Shown here one piece after another: positions 1-10,874 of a stretch of 48,734 nt of DNA. The translations under genes and the position numbers were made by a program. The notes beneath the pieces were generated by a model. It saw only the letters and a program-made list of their open reading frames with translations, ran no database searches and had not been told where the DNA came from. The first letter of the stretch is position 1, and the number at the start of each line of letters is the position of its first letter. The stretch is taken from assembly GCA_001724265.1 (NCBI GenBank), contig MEDY01000219.1, forward strand, positions 1 through 48,734, in the 5' to 3' direction. This DNA comes from Rhizaria sp. SCN 62-66 (taxonomy: Eukaryota > Rhizaria, unplaced).

Positions 1-2332
1 CTGACGGGCCGCGCGCGCCGCCCGCCGCGCCGCCGCTCGCGCTCGCCGCCGCGGCCGCGGCCGCGGCCGCCGCGCCGCCCGAGAAGCCCTGCTTGCGGCG
101 GCCCTGCGGCTTGCCGACAAGGTGCCGGTGCGCGGCGTCTGGGTCCGCGTGCAGTTTCGCCAGCTTGCGCGCGCGCCGCCGCGCCTCGGTGCGCAGCGCC
201 TCCTGCGCCAGCGGGCTCAGGCCCTCGAACACAGAGCCAGAGCCAGACTCGGCAGCGGACCCACTGGCAGCAGCGTCGCTGTCGCCATTGCTTCCCTCAG
301 CGGCAGCGTTGTCGGTAAGGTCGTGGCGCAGGTGCCTGAACGCGCGGCGCGCCTTGGCGAACTCGACTGGGAATAGCGTGCGACTGACGTTCTGCACCGC
401 GCGCTCAAGCTCCCTGCCGGCGAGGCGGTCGATCTTGGTGAGAACGACCTGGTGCGGGATCTGAGCCACCTCGAGGAAGTCCAGGAACTCGAGGTCCTGC
501 GCAGTCACGCCCGTGCGCGCGTCCACCAGCGCGAGCACCAGCCGCAGGTTGGAGCCGTGGCCCGCGGGCGTGAGCAGCGGCGGCGCAAATACGGCCGTCG
601 ACGCGGACAGGCGCGCCAGCACAGCGGCTGACGCGGCCTCCACGGCGGCCGACTGCGCGGCGGACTGCGCTGCCGACTGCGACTGCGCCTGTACGTCTGA
701 CTGTGGCTGTGGCGACTGTGAGTCCTCTGTTGACTGCGGCTGCGACAGCGAGGCGGGGGCAAGCGCGGCCCAGAGCGAGGAGGCCTTGGCGAGCTCGGCG
801 ACGGGCGTGGGCCTGTAGCCGTTGCCGCGGCCGCGCGGGAGCAGCCGCGACGGGTGCAGGTGGGCGATGATGCTGCTACTGTTGTTGTTGTGATGGTCAC
901 CGTTGCTAGCATTGTTGTGATGAGTGCTGCTAATAAAGTGCGCGTGGAACGCGTTGAGTGAGCGCGCCGCGGTGGTGTTGACAGTCGTCGTCGTCCGCGG
1001 CAGCGCCATCCACGCCTTGTGCGCGCCATTCACACCGCCAGCAGCCGCGCCGGCACGTGCTGTCTTGCCACTGCTGCCCATGTGGAGCGACTCCGCAGCG
1101 TCCGCGCCCTCGTCTGACTCGGGGTCGAGCAGCGGGAAGCGCGAGGGCGAGCGCGCGCGGAGATACGTGCCAATGAGCTGGTTCCACCCGTCGACGCTGC
1201 TACGGAGCTTTTTCGCGAACCCGTACCCGGGCACGTCAACGATGATGAGGCCGGGTGAGGCGCCCAGTCGCGCGTAGGCATCGGTCAGCGTGCGCAGCTG
1301 CGTGCGCGAGCCACGCGAGTCCATGCCGTGGCGCGTGAGCCCCATGAAGGTTGCCTCGCGGTGCAGGTCCACGGGCGTCGCGGCGGCCAGCGCGCGGTAG
1401 CGGCCCGTGCGCGCCGCGAGCGCCGTTGCGGGCAGGACGTAGAAGTTGGCCGACTGCGTCTTGCCGGGCACGGCGGAGGACTGCGCCAGGTCCGTGCCCA
1501 GCAGCGCGTTGAGCAGCGCGGACTTGCCGACGTTAGAGCGGCCCGCAAAGACGACCTCGCAGTCGCGGATGTTGGCGCGCAGTGGGGGTACTTGCGCGAA
1601 CGAGTAGGCACACACGGCCAGCGTGGGGTCAGACAGAGACGCCGTCTCCGCTGCGGTCACCGGCAGGTACGTAAACGGGTCACGTTGCCACGCGGGCTCG
1701 ATCAGCGGCGGCAGCGCGGATGCGGTGGCGCGGTCGCGGTTGTTGTCAGAGTCATCGTTCATGTCGTTGCTGTCGCTGTTGCTGTTTTTGTTCGAGCTGT
1801 GCGGGAGGGCGAGAGTGCCGGAGGGCGCGGCGGCGTCAAAGGGCGAAAAGGGCAGCGTAGATAGATATGCCGCATCCTCTTCCTCCGTTGTCTTTGACCC
1901 GCCCGCTGCTGTGCTGTTTTGCGCAGCCGTGCCGTCCTTGGCGCGGTACGAAGCGGCGAGGCGGGCTAGCGCCTGCTTGCGCCAGACGAGTCCCGTGACC
2001 GCGGCGTCGGCAACAAGCGCGCGCACAGCTTCGGGAACCGTGGTGGGCACGTTAACAAGCCCAGCGACTGGGGTCATAAACCAGTGGTACAGCGCGCGCT
2101 GCGGTGTCATTGTTGCAGCGATCGCAGACGACACACGGTCAGTCGTCGGCAGCAGCGCCGCGCGCGAGGGCCGGTAGGGGGACTTGGGCGCTGTAAACGC
2201 AATGCGGATGTCCTTTTGCGGCACCGCACGACGGCCGCGGCGCGCAGTTGATGAGAATGAGAGCGAGGGCGTCGACAACAGTCGCGCGGAACCGCCGCTC
2301 CTGTGGAATGTTGAGTGGGCGGCTGAAAACAT
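1..2332 (-). CDS. EngB/YihA (GTPBP8)-type GTPase, probably mitochondrial; C-terminus beyond window
   Basis: The frame is open from the ATG at 2332 to the window edge (about 777 codons seen, stop outside). G motifs of the EngB family are readable: G1 GRSNVGKS (residues 264-271), a G2-like [10 protein letters not shown]3 [10 protein letters not shown] (366-375) and G4 TKID (632-635). EngB proteins act in large-ribosomal-subunit assembly, and GTPBP8 is the mitochondrial form. The N-terminus is Arg/Ser-rich and poor in acidic residues ([14 protein letters not shown], then RLLS), like a mitochondrial transit peptide, so import is inferred. The usual family size is about 200-300 residues. This one carries a 230-residue N-terminal extension, about 200 extra residues between G3 and G4 (His/Asn/Ser/Gln-rich) and an Ala-rich C-terminal tail. 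A clear G5 SAL motif was not seen and may lie outside the window. A TATATA at 2343-2348 is only 11 nt before the ATG, so a downstream start cannot be excluded. Confidence 0.85.
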   Translation of the reverse strand, partial: MFSAAHSTFHRSGGSARLLSTPSLSFSSTARRGRRAVPQKDIRIAFTAPKSPYRPSRAALLPTTDRVSSAIAATMTPQRALYHWFMTPVAGLVNVPTTVPEAVRALVADAAVTGLVWRKQALARLAASYRAKDGTAAQNSTAAGGSKTTEEEDAAYLSTLPFSPFDAAAPSGTLALPHSSNKNSNSDSNDMNDDSDNNRDRATASALPPLIEPAWQRDPFTYLPVTAAETASLSDPTLAVCAYSFAQVPPLRANIRDCEVVFAGRSNVGKSALLNALLGTDLAQSSAVPGKTQSANFYVLPATALAARTGRYRALAAATPVDLHREATFMGLTRHGMDSRGSRTQLRTLTDAYARLGASPGLIIVDVPGYGFAKKLRSSVDGWNQLIGTYLRARSPSRFPLLDPESDEGADAAESLHMGSSGKTARAGAAAGGVNGAHKAWMALPRTTTTVNTTAARSLNAFHAHFISSTHHNNASNGDHHNNNSSSIIAHLHPSRLLPRGRGNGYRPTPVAELAKASSLWAALAPASLSQPQSTEDSQSPQPQSDVQAQSQSAAQSAAQSAAVEAASAAVLARLSASTAVFAPPLLTPAGHGSNLRLVLALVDARTGVTAQDLEFLDFLEVAQIPHQVVLTKIDRLAGRELERAVQNVSRTLFPVEFAKARRAFRHLRHDLTDNAAAEGSNGDSDAAASGSAAESGSGSVFEGLSPLAQEALRTEARRRARKLAKLHADPDAAHRHLVGKPQGRRKQGFSGGAAAAAAAAAASASGGAAGGARGPS

Positions 2333-2933
2333 TCGAGCGCGCTATATAGACTTTAGTGACTTTTCTAAGGCTTCTAAAAAACAAAAAATATACGTCTTAG
2401 TGAGTTTTGTGCGGCAAGCAAAGTAAAGACCTATTGACGACGTTTTTAATGCACCGCATCTTCCCGGGTTTTCATCAGCACTCGCACTTGCCACGCAGCC
2501 TTGGACCTGCTTGTTGTAACGTGCGAAAAGTGGCCCACGATGGTATATTTCAATGAATATCTGCCAATATCCGTTCTCAAAATAAGACAAATGCAATACT
2601 ACAGTATAGTGCATAACTTGAAACACTAGATTACACAATTATGTTTGTATTATCTGGCCATATTTTTGATTATACAGTCGAAGGTAGAGTTAATGGGCGA
2701 AAATATCAAGATAATGGTTGTCTACATTGTAACCGGTACTAGTAAATTGCGCTCGGCTTCCACAGCCAAGCAACTTGAAAAAAAGTACAAACACTTCTGT
2801 TAAGGCCATCATATTGTCACATCAAACGCGAAAAATATTTCCATCAATAAAATACTAGAAATAATAGATTCGAAACCATCCGTTGTCATGCCTTCAGATA
2901 TCTTTAGTCTCTCTGTTTTTCTCCAGAGCAACT
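2333..2933. other. intergenic, AT-rich
   Basis: This gap lies between two minus-strand genes and holds the 5' side of the GTPase gene and the 3' side of the FHA gene. It is AT-rich (especially 2560-2900) with stops in all frames. I see no RNA gene or repeat in it. Confidence 0.7.
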
Positions 2934-5900
2934 TCAATCGTCGTCGTCATCATGGCCGCGCTTCTGCTGATGGCTCGACGACGCGCGCGCCGCGCGGCTT
3001 GACTTCCGCGCACCTGGCGTCGGCGCAGCGGGCGTCACAGCCGCTGCGACCGCACTTGTGCGTGCGCTGCGCCTGCGGGTCGTACTGCCGATAACTGCGT
3101 CATCATCGTTCTCGCCCGTCGCACCGTAAGTGTCGGACATATCTACTGCAGCGCGCTTGCTCCGAGCCGACGCCGCGCGCTTTGCGCTGCCCGCCGCAGC
3201 CGGGGTCTTGGCGCCCGCCCTGCGCGGAGTCGCCGCCGCGGCAGCGACAGCGTCATCATTGTCACCCTCGTCGTGATCGTCGGCATCAGCGTTGGCGTCA
3301 GCGTCGGTGGGGGCGTAGCTGATGTAGCTGATGTCGCCCACAGCGGCGGTAGGGCTTTGGCGCGCGCCGCGGCCGCCGGACTTCGCGCCCGTGTTGGCGC
3401 CCTGCTTGCTGCCCGCCGCAGCGGCGCCGCGCGCGGGAGTTGCACTGCTCATGTTCACATCGTCATGGTCATCGTCGACGTTGGCGTAGTGGCCCGCAGC
3501 AGCCTTGCCTTCCTTGCTGCTCTTGCGCGCGCCCGCGGCGGCGCCGACGTTGGCGCGCAGGAAGCGCGGCGAGAGCTCGACGGTGAGCGACATGGGCGTG
3601 CCCAGTCCGTCGCCGACACTGCTCGCGGCGCCCGTGCTGTCACGGCGGGGGCCCGTGGCGCCGGAGCCGCCCAGGCTGGCGCGGGGCGTGAAGCGGATAG
3701 CGCCGTTGTCGCTGTAGACGCTGTCGCCAATGACGACGCTGCCGTCCTCGGTGCCGAGCTCAGCGCCCACGCCCGCGGCCGCGGTGAGGGCCGCGGCAAA
3801 GCGCGCCGCGTCGGCAGCGGCGGCAGCCGCGGCGGCCGACACAGCGACGGGGCTGTAGACGTAGCGGCCGCGTGTGGGCGACGCTGCAGCAGCAGCGCCG
3901 CCGCGGGGGCTGCGCGTGTGCACGGGCGAGTAGTTGTACCGGCGGCTGCTCGCGCGCGCCGCGCCGGTGACCACGGGCGCAGGCGCAAGCTCAGGGGTGC
4001 TAAGCTCGGCGGGCTGGGCGCTTGAGTCGCCGTCAGCGGCGGCAGCGGCGGCAGCAGCAACGCTGCTGCGGCGACCGGCTCTGGCGACGCGGTAGCGCGG
4101 GGACGTGCCGGCGGGGCCGAAGTGCAGGCGCAGGCCCTGTGGCAGCAGCGGCAGCGCGGCGGCCTCCTCCTCGGCCTCCTCGGCCTCCACGACGGCGGCA
4201 GCGGCAGAGGCGGCAACGGCCGCAGCAGTGTTGCCGCTGTCTTCGCTGTAGCGGGCCATACCGGGGCGCATGATCGTGGGGAAACTGCTGGTGGTGAAGC
4301 CGTCGTCATACTCATTCTCGAGCTTCGCAAGCGCGTCAAACGGACGCAGCGGCACAGAGGCGGCCCCCACGTCAGCGCTCTCGCCAGCACTGCTGTCCCC
4401 CGCGCTCTTGGTGAAAGTGTAGCGCGACGAGGGTGAGGCGATAATCGCGGACACGCGTTTCACCGCAGCTTCCGCAGAGATCGTGCTCTCAGCGGACTGT
4501 GCGGGCAAGTCAGAGGTTGCGACGCGCTGAGGAGAGCGCATGACACTCACGTCGCCGTTGTTATCAGCGTCACCAGCTGCCTCGGCATCGTCGCCGTCGT
4601 CCTCAGTCTCAGTTTCGGCCCCGGACTCATCGCTAGCATCATCAGTTGCAGCAGTGACAGCAGCCACGGCCGCAGCCTCGCTCTCACCGTCGTCCATGGC
4701 GATTGGAGCCACAGCGGGCACGCCGCTACTGCTGCTCACTGCGTTAGCGGGCATCCAGCCCTCAGCAGCAGCAGCGCCAGAGTCGTCGCCGGCGGCGTCC
4801 TCGTGCGCGCCCGGCTTGACCATCACGTGCACGAGCGTGGCGAAAAGCCGGCGGCGCACCTCCTCCTCCTGCGCCGCCGCGGCCTCGGCGCTGCGGAACA
4901 CAGCGCCGCTGGCGGGGCTCGCGCGCGGGCGCACTCCGCTGCGGGGGGCCGCGGAGCCCAGTCGGCTGCGCGCGCTGTCAGCGGCGGGCGTGCTGCCGAG
5001 GCGCGGGTTCGAGGCGGGCACTGTTGAGCCGAACGCGAAGGCTCTGCGCGCCGCCGTGTCGCCGGTCGCGAGGGCGTGGCTGGCGGCGGAGCTCTTCTTC
5101 TTGCGCGCCGACTGCTGATGCAGCGACTGCGCGAGCGAGGCCGCGTACGTCGCCGCGCGCAGCGACGCCGAGACGACGAGCTCTTTGCGCACCGGCGTCG
5201 GCAGCGCGCGCGCGCCGCCGCGCACCGCGCTGGCTGCAGTGCGCGCCGCGGCCACGACGGAGCGCGGCGTCTTGACCAGGCCGGCCACGCGCGGCAGCGC
5301 CACCGCGCCGCGGCTCGGCGTCACGGCGCCGTGGCCGCCGCCGAGGGGCTTGGCGAGCACCGGCGCGCGCGTGGGCGTGCCAAGCATGCGCCGGCGCACC
5401 GGAGTCGTGCCAGTTGCACCACTAGCACTCGCGCTTGGGTTGGCGCCAGCGGCCGTGGGCGTGACGCGGTTGAACAACGAGCGGATCTGCGAGCGCAGCG
5501 GCGTCGGCGCCACGGGCAGCAGCCCGCGGCCCACGACGCCGGCGTGGTCGCCCGCGTTGGCCGCGGCCGCCGCGGCGGGGCCGTAGCGCGCGGCAGAGGT
5601 GTTCGCGGCGAGCGCGACGTCAAAGCGAGAGCGCCCGCCGCCCGCGCTGACGGGCGTGGAGCCGGCGCGCGCACCGGTGCCAGAGACGCGCGAGGCGGAG
5701 CCCTTGGCCGCGGAGCCCGGGGCCGCGGAAGTGGCGGCCAGGTAGCTGCGGCGCAGCGCGGAGCGCCGCGGGGTCGCGGGGCCTGCGTTAGCCGCACGGA
5801 CAGGGGTGCCCATGGCAGTCGTAGTCGCGGTTTCAGTCGCGGCAGTAGTGTTGTCGGGCTTGTTGAGTCCGAACGCGGCAGCAATGGCGGCGTCTGCCAC

Positions 5901-8900
5901 GGAAGTCGCGGCCGCGGGCGTCGTAATCATGACAGCGGCCGCGGCAGGGTGGAAGTACGGCATCGCGGGGGCCCGAGCCACGTTCTCGCTGTTGTCTGCG
6001 GGCTCAGCAGCCTCACTGACACTGTCCATGACTGCCACGCCCGAAGTAGCGGCGGGTTTGGCGCTCTGCACCGCGCTGCCGTGCGCGGGCTTCGTCTTGC
6101 GCTGGTACGGGGTCAGCATCAACATGCCGCCGAGCCGCCCCGGCGTGGCCACCAACGTGCTGCTGCGGCCAGCCGCTCTAGCGCCAGCAGCAGCAACAGC
6201 GGCAGTTGTAGCACCGGTGTCGGCGAAAGTGAGCGTGCCGACGACGGGGCACGCAGAGCCCGCAACGCTGCGGCGCGACGAGCGCGGGCGTGCGGCCATA
6301 GGAGCAGCGGCAGCAGCGGCCGGAGCGAAGCCAAAAGCGGTCGGGAACGCGGGCGCGCGCAGCGGCGTGGGAATGCTGGCGACGTTGACGACACGAGCGC
6401 TCTGGTCAGCGGTGACCTCAGCAGCGGCGTCGGCGGCACCGTGGGCGTCAGTGGTGGCGGCGTTGGTCAGGGCAGCGGATGAGGCATGCGCGCCGCCGGC
6501 CTTGGCGGCCTTGGCCGAGAGTAGCGAGAACACGGATGAGCGCCGGCGGCGACGTGCGCTCGCACTGCCGCTCTCGGCGTTCTCAGCGGCGGCGTCAGCA
6601 GCGGCGGTCGCGTCGTCGGTGTTGACGGAGGGCTCCTCGGCCGGCGTGCTGAGCGCAATGTTGGCGAGGGCGGTGAAACCGTCGAGCAGCGACGCGCCAA
6701 ACGGCAGCCCTGCGCTCTCATTCTCATCCTCGCTCTCGCTCTCGCCGTCCTCCTCCTCTGCCCCAGCGGCAGCGGTCTCGGCCGCAGACTCGGCGGCGGC
6801 GTCGGCCAGGTCGTTGTCAAAGCGGCTGGCGCTGGCGGGCGCAAAGCCAGCGTCGGCGGAGTCGTTCATGGCGCTGCAGCCGTCGCCGCCGCTGATGCTG
6901 TCGCGGCCGCCGTTGTACACCTGTGCGGGGCTGGCGCGCGGGCGGCGCTTGGTGACCGACGACGGCAGCGCAGCCATCGAAATCAAGCCGCCCCCACCCG
7001 CAACCGCGCCCTGCGGCGAGCTCGCGCCGCTGCCGGTGAAGGCGTAGGCCTTGGAGATCACGTCATCGTAGTCCTCCTCGTCGTCAGCGCCGCCGCTGGT
7101 GCTCTGCCGCGCGCTCTTGCGCGCGCTCTTGCCGGCACTCTTGCGGCTGCGCGCAGACCCGGCGGGCGACGCAGACGCAGAGATGGAAAGCAGCGGCACG
7201 TGCTGGAACTGGTCCAGCAGCGCGGCGCGCGCGGCGGCCTCCTGGCGCGAGAGCGCGCGCGCGGGCGTGGCGACGAGGTGCAGCAGCGAGTCCAGCAACG
7301 CGTCGCGGTCGACGGCGCGCTCGGCCGCGGCCACGGACGCGTCGAGGTCGACGACGTCGCACTCTTCGCTCTGCGCAGCTGCAACGTTGTCTGCGACATC
7401 GGAGGCAAAGGCGGCAGCGTCGGGCTCAGTCTTAATCTCGTCCTTGACTGCGCTGTCATCGCTGCCGTGGACGCTCTTGCCCGCACCCGCCGCGGCCGCC
7501 GAAGCAGCAGCGCTGCCAGCCGAGGTGGCGACGACAGGCACGGTAACCGTGACAGCTGCAGTCTCCGCGATGGTGCACAACGCGTCGACAATGCCGTCGA
7601 CGGCCACGGCCTTGGAGTGTTGCAGCGCGGCGACGACGTCCATCACGCGCACGCCGGGGCCGAGCGCCACAGCGCCTTCTTCCTCGTCCTCCTGCTCGCT
7701 CTCGCTCTCGCCGTCGTCAGCGACGCGCTCGATGGCGGCGTCGGCGTCGGTCATGGCAGTGGCGGCGGCGGCGGCAGTTGCAGCTGCGGCCGCGGCGTCC
7801 TCCGCGTCGGCCGCGGCGACGGCGGCGTCGGCGTCGGTGACAATCGCGGGCACACGCACCGGCGACAGTAGCAGTGCGGTCAGCGTGTGCACGAGCGCGC
7901 CGCGCGACGTCGCCGCAGCCACCGCGGCCGCCTCCGTCTCCGCTGCAAGCGCCTCGTTCTCAGCCTCAGCCTCAGCCTGAGCCTCGGCCTCAGCATCAGC
8001 GGCAGCCTCAGCGGCGTCGGTCTTGGTCGACACAGCGGCGTCGACAGTCTCCGTCTTAACTTCAGCATTCTCCGCAGCAACGTTGGCATCAGTGGCCGCA
8101 CTGTCAGCGTAATCATCCACATCAGCATCAGCGTCGTTGGTGTCCGTGAGTCCGATGCCCGCGACGACGGCGGGCGCCTCGAACAGACTCGACACAACGA
8201 CGGTGCGGCGGCGCGGCTTGCGTTCGGAGCGGATCAGCGCGTTGAGCTCGCTCGCGGACATGAACACTCGGCGGCTCCCCGTGCCCGTGCCCGGGGCCGC
8301 GGGAGTCAGCGGGCCGCCGCGCGCGGGGGACGCGGGCGCGCGGCGGGACGGCGTGCCGCGGCGGCTGACGGCGGCCACGGCGGGCGTGAGCAGCGTCGCC
8401 GGGTAGTGGCTCGCACTCGTGATCACGGGGCCCATGGCGCCGGGCAGCGCGCTCACTGCGTCCGCGACGGAGTCATCCGCCTCAGCTTCAGCCTCGGCCT
8501 CAGCAGCATCACCAGCGGCAGCGGCTTGGGCGTGAGCGGCCGCGCGAGACGCGTTGAGATCGCCGGCGCCGGCGTTATTACTGGCACCGTCGTTGTCGGC
8601 AGCGGCGTCAAAGAGGCCCGACAGGCGTGCGGGCGCGACGAGCGAGTCCTCGAACTCGTTGGCGTCGTCGTCGTACTGGTCGTCCGCGGCGGCGGATGCA
8701 CCAGCGTCGTTCTCGCCGTAGCTGTCGTAGTACTGCTCCTGTTCCTGCTCCTGTTGGTGCTGCGGCATCGCAACCGGGACTGATACAGCGGGGGCGTGCG
8801 CGTGCGCGGGAGCGAGCGAAGGGACGGGTCCAGGCGCGGGAGCGAGCGAAGGGACGGGTCCAGGCGCGGGAGCAAGCGAAGGGACGGGCCCAGGCGCGGG

Positions 8901-10436
8901 GCGCGCGAGGCCGGCACCCGCCGAGAGCGAGTGAGAGCGCGCGCGGCCGCGGCTCAGCTTGGAAACAGCGTCTTCTTCCTCTTCCTCCTCCTCGTCGTCA
9001 TTGTCGTCGTCGCCGTAGCCGTTGTTCGTGTTGCGGGCATTCCTGCCATGAGCGGGCTTTTGCGCAGCAGTCTTAGCAGCAGCCGCAGCCTCAGCAGCAG
9101 CCGCAGCCGCAGCACGTGCAGGCGCCACAGCAGGCGCAGCAACTGCAGGACGTGCGACAGCACTGCTGCCGTGCTTGCGATCGTCGACTGCGACCGTAGT
9201 CACTGGTGCAGCAGCCTGGGGCGCCCGGGCGCTCTCGGTGTGTTTGTGCGCCACAGCGGCCTTGGCGGGCCGGGGGACCATGACGGGCTGCGCGGTGCCC
9301 TCCAGGTGCGCCTCGGCGCGCTCGCGGAAGCGCGCGATGTTCTTGCGTGTGTTAGGCGTGATCGTCAGAGCCTTGTCGTCGCCGGCCTTGGCGGCGGCCA
9401 CGGCCGCGCCCGCCGCGCGCAACAGCTCCAGCTGCATCGCGCGCGTCGGCCGCTTCGCACGCGGCTTCCCAGCGGCCCTACCTGCCGCGCCGCCCGCGCC
9501 GTAGTCACCGTTGTCGACGGCGAGCAGCTTCTCGGCCAGCTCCTGCGTCTGCGAGAGGAAGAGCGCGTCGGCCGTCAGCGCCAGCGGCGGGCCGCGGAGC
9601 AGAGGCGGGTGGAAGCGCGCGCGATATCCCGGCGGCGGCTTCACGGCCGCCTCCTGCGTCGCAGGGTCGTAGATGTACGCAAACTGCGGGGCTCCGTTCG
9701 CCACGGTGACGAACGAGGGTGCCACGGCGGCCGCGATGGCGGGCGGCGGCGGCTGCGGGCGGTTCGGCCGTCCCACAATTGACGCAGCGGCCGCAGCGGC
9801 AACGGCGGCTGCGGATGCGGCTGCGGCCGCAGCAGCTGCGACACCGCTCTGACCTTTGCTGTTGCCCGCGGTCGCGCGCTTGTCGGCAAGCGCGTTTGCG
9901 CCGTCGTTACCGGCGTTGGCGACGGAGCTCGGGTGCATTGCGCGGGCGATCATGTGGGGCGGGTACTCGAGCAGGAACGAGCGCGGACCGATGTCAATCA
10001 CGGAGCGATGGTGCACGGGGGCTTCGTCGCCGCGGTGCAGCGGGTACGCGTCGACGCAGACGCGGCCCGAGGTGCAGGAGCGCAGCACGAAGAGGCCTGT
10101 GCGGCGCGACAGCAGCAGCTCGGCGTGCAGACGCGAGACTGTCGGGTCCGACATCGCGACCACGCACGAGCTGCCGCGACCCAGTGTGCAAGTGCGCATG
10201 TTCAGCTCCAGAGGAGCGCCCAGGGAGTTGTCAGCCTTGACCACGCGGAGGAACGCGTAGATTGTGCAGCCGTCATCAGCGGCATCCTCTTCAGCGGTGT
10301 AAAACTCGTCGCTGTTGCCGTCATCGTCACTATGATCCGTCGCGGGATCAGGGACCGAGGAAAACACGTCACCCGCAGAGGGAAACGTCCCACGGGGCGC
10401 CATTGCAAAGGCGCCGGTAGCTGGACGAGAGGACAT
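2934..10436 (-). CDS. giant FHA-domain protein, low-complexity
   Basis: A single uninterrupted frame of 2500 residues ends in TGA. The start chosen is the first ATG (MSSRPATG); the frame runs 16 codons further upstream without another ATG. After an acidic N-terminus there is one FHA domain at residues 58-160, with the phosphothreonine-binding signature LGRGSS (G86, R87) and SRLHAEL (S101, R102, H104). FHA domains bind phosphothreonine partners, commonly in nuclear signalling. The remaining 2300 residues are Ala/Ser/Asp/Glu-rich and disordered-looking, with many S/T-P sites, basic R-K-S clusters (residues near 1090), two related R-Y-x-Y-S-P-V motifs and a final run of five Asp. The layout of an N-terminal FHA followed by a long TP-rich disordered tail recalls chromatin proteins such as Ki-67 or MDC1, but no second shared domain was seen, so the function is open. 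No in-frame TAG occurs. Confidence 0.88.
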   Translation of the reverse strand: MSSRPATGAFAMAPRGTFPSAGDVFSSVPDPATDHSDDDGNSDEFYTAEEDAADDGCTIYAFLRVVKADNSLGAPLELNMRTCTLGRGSSCVVAMSDPTVSRLHAELLLSRRTGLFVLRSCTSGRVCVDAYPLHRGDEAPVHHRSVIDIGPRSFLLEYPPHMIARAMHPSSVANAGNDGANALADKRATAGNSKGQSGVAAAAAAAASAAAVAAAAAASIVGRPNRPQPPPPAIAAAVAPSFVTVANGAPQFAYIYDPATQEAAVKPPPGYRARFHPPLLRGPPLALTADALFLSQTQELAEKLLAVDNGDYGAGGAAGRAAGKPRAKRPTRAMQLELLRAAGAAVAAAKAGDDKALTITPNTRKNIARFRERAEAHLEGTAQPVMVPRPAKAAVAHKHTESARAPQAAAPVTTVAVDDRKHGSSAVARPAVAAPAVAPARAAAAAAAEAAAAAKTAAQKPAHGRNARNTNNGYGDDDNDDEEEEEEEDAVSKLSRGRARSHSLSAGAGLARPAPGPVPSLAPAPGPVPSLAPAPGPVPSLAPAHAHAPAVSVPVAMPQHQQEQEQEQYYDSYGENDAGASAAADDQYDDDANEFEDSLVAPARLSGLFDAAADNDGASNNAGAGDLNASRAAAHAQAAAAGDAAEAEAEAEADDSVADAVSALPGAMGPVITSASHYPATLLTPAVAAVSRRGTPSRRAPASPARGGPLTPAAPGTGTGSRRVFMSASELNALIRSERKPRRRTVVVSSLFEAPAVVAGIGLTDTNDADADVDDYADSAATDANVAAENAEVKTETVDAAVSTKTDAAEAAADAEAEAQAEAEAENEALAAETEAAAVAAATSRGALVHTLTALLLSPVRVPAIVTDADAAVAAADAEDAAAAAATAAAAATAMTDADAAIERVADDGESESEQEDEEEGAVALGPGVRVMDVVAALQHSKAVAVDGIVDALCTIAETAAVTVTVPVVATSAGSAAASAAAAGAGKSVHGSDDSAVKDEIKTEPDAAAFASDVADNVAAAQSEECDVVDLDASVAAAERAVDRDALLDSLLHLVATPARALSRQEAAARAALLDQFQHVPLLSISASASPAGSARSRKSAGKSARKSARQSTSGGADDEEDYDDVISKAYAFTGSGASSPQGAVAGGGGLISMAALPSSVTKRRPRASPAQVYNGGRDSISGGDGCSAMNDSADAGFAPASASRFDNDLADAAAESAAETAAAGAEEEDGESESEDENESAGLPFGASLLDGFTALANIALSTPAEEPSVNTDDATAAADAAAENAESGSASARRRRRSSVFSLLSAKAAKAGGAHASSAALTNAATTDAHGAADAAAEVTADQSARVVNVASIPTPLRAPAFPTAFGFAPAAAAAAPMAARPRSSRRSVAGSACPVVGTLTFADTGATTAAVAAAGARAAGRSSTLVATPGRLGGMLMLTPYQRKTKPAHGSAVQSAKPAATSGVAVMDSVSEAAEPADNSENVARAPAMPYFHPAAAAVMITTPAAATSVADAAIAAAFGLNKPDNTTAATETATTTAMGTPVRAANAGPATPRRSALRRSYLAATSAAPGSAAKGSASRVSGTGARAGSTPVSAGGGRSRFDVALAANTSAARYGPAAAAAANAGDHAGVVGRGLLPVAPTPLRSQIRSLFNRVTPTAAGANPSASASGATGTTPVRRRMLGTPTRAPVLAKPLGGGHGAVTPSRGAVALPRVAGLVKTPRSVVAAARTAASAVRGGARALPTPVRKELVVSASLRAATYAASLAQSLHQQSARKKKSSAASHALATGDTAARRAFAFGSTVPASNPRLGSTPAADSARSRLGSAAPRSGVRPRASPASGAVFRSAEAAAAQEEEVRRRLFATLVHVMVKPGAHEDAAGDDSGAAAAEGWMPANAVSSSSGVPAVAPIAMDDGESEAAAVAAVTAATDDASDESGAETETEDDGDDAEAAGDADNNGDVSVMRSPQRVATSDLPAQSAESTISAEAAVKRVSAIIASPSSRYTFTKSAGDSSAGESADVGAASVPLRPFDALAKLENEYDDGFTTSSFPTIMRPGMARYSEDSGNTAAAVAASAAAAVVEAEEAEEEAAALPLLPQGLRLHFGPAGTSPRYRVARAGRRSSVAAAAAAAADGDSSAQPAELSTPELAPAPVVTGAARASSRRYNYSPVHTRSPRGGAAAAASPTRGRYVYSPVAVSAAAAAAAADAARFAAALTAAAGVGAELGTEDGSVVIGDSVYSDNGAIRFTPRASLGGSGATGPRRDSTGAASSVGDGLGTPMSLTVELSPRFLRANVGAAAGARKSSKEGKAAAGHYANVDDDHDDVNMSSATPARGAAAAGSKQGANTGAKSGGRGARQSPTAAVGDISYISYAPTDADANADADDHDEGDNDDAVAAAAATPRRAGAKTPAAAGSAKRAASARSKRAAVDMSDTYGATGENDDDAVIGSTTRRRSARTSAVAAAVTPAAPTPGARKSSRAARASSSHQQKRGHDDDDD
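8804..8893 (-). repeat. 30-nt tandem repeat, three copies, in FHA gene
   Basis: Three consecutive 30-nt units (8804-8833, 8834-8863, 8864-8893) differ by only two bases in the third copy. They encode three copies of PGPVPSLAPA on the minus strand. Near-identity at the DNA level suggests recent slippage or unequal exchange rather than selection on the protein alone. Confidence 0.95.
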
Positions 10437-10874
10437 GTGGATTGTGTTGGTCGGTTGGTTCTGTTTGTCGCGCTGAAAAAACAAGTATGAGAAAGTACAC
10501 TGTAAAGGCGAGAGATTTTGGAGGTGAGTTTTGAATATCTTTTAGAATATCACATATAGTGTTGTGTCATTCTATTTTTATTTTAAACGACGATTGAATA
10601 CGAGTAGAATATGATCATTCATTATAGCCACTTCTCGGTCATTCCAACGGCTATTTTTCCGAGACTGTCAGTTGTGACACAACTTTTGCGCATTTTATGA
10701 GGTCCACACAGGAGTACTGTCATTGATGGTTAAGATTTAAACTCCGTAAGCTTAGATGCACATTAGACAAGACAAATTTAACTTTATTATTTCATCAATA
10801 CACCAGAAGCCACTCATATCTGGCCATTTCAGCGTGACAATTGCCGCGACGTAGCAGTGCGCACAACGACTTGC
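10437..10874. other. intergenic, AT-rich
   Basis: This gap holds the 5' flank of the FHA gene (minus) and the 3' flank of the acyl-CoA-binding gene (minus). Just upstream of the FHA start, on the minus strand, a run TTTTTTCAG resembles a splice acceptor, so a 5' UTR intron is possible. I see no other gene. Confidence 0.6.
10783..10788 (-). promoter_or_regulatory. AATAAA polyadenylation-like signal
   Basis: On the minus strand AATAAA lies about 87 nt downstream of the TGA of the acyl-CoA-binding gene. Position and sequence fit a canonical poly(A) signal; use is not demonstrated. Confidence 0.4.

Noticed and set aside
2343-2348. TATATA as the TATA box of the EngB gene
   Set aside because: It is only 11 nt from the ATG, too close for a normal transcription start upstream of the start codon.
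3273-9889. Many frames of 100-470 codons on the plus strand across the FHA gene
   Set aside because: High GC removes stops in all frames. These translate to Arg/Ala/Gly-rich sequence without domains, shadows of the 2500-codon minus-strand gene.
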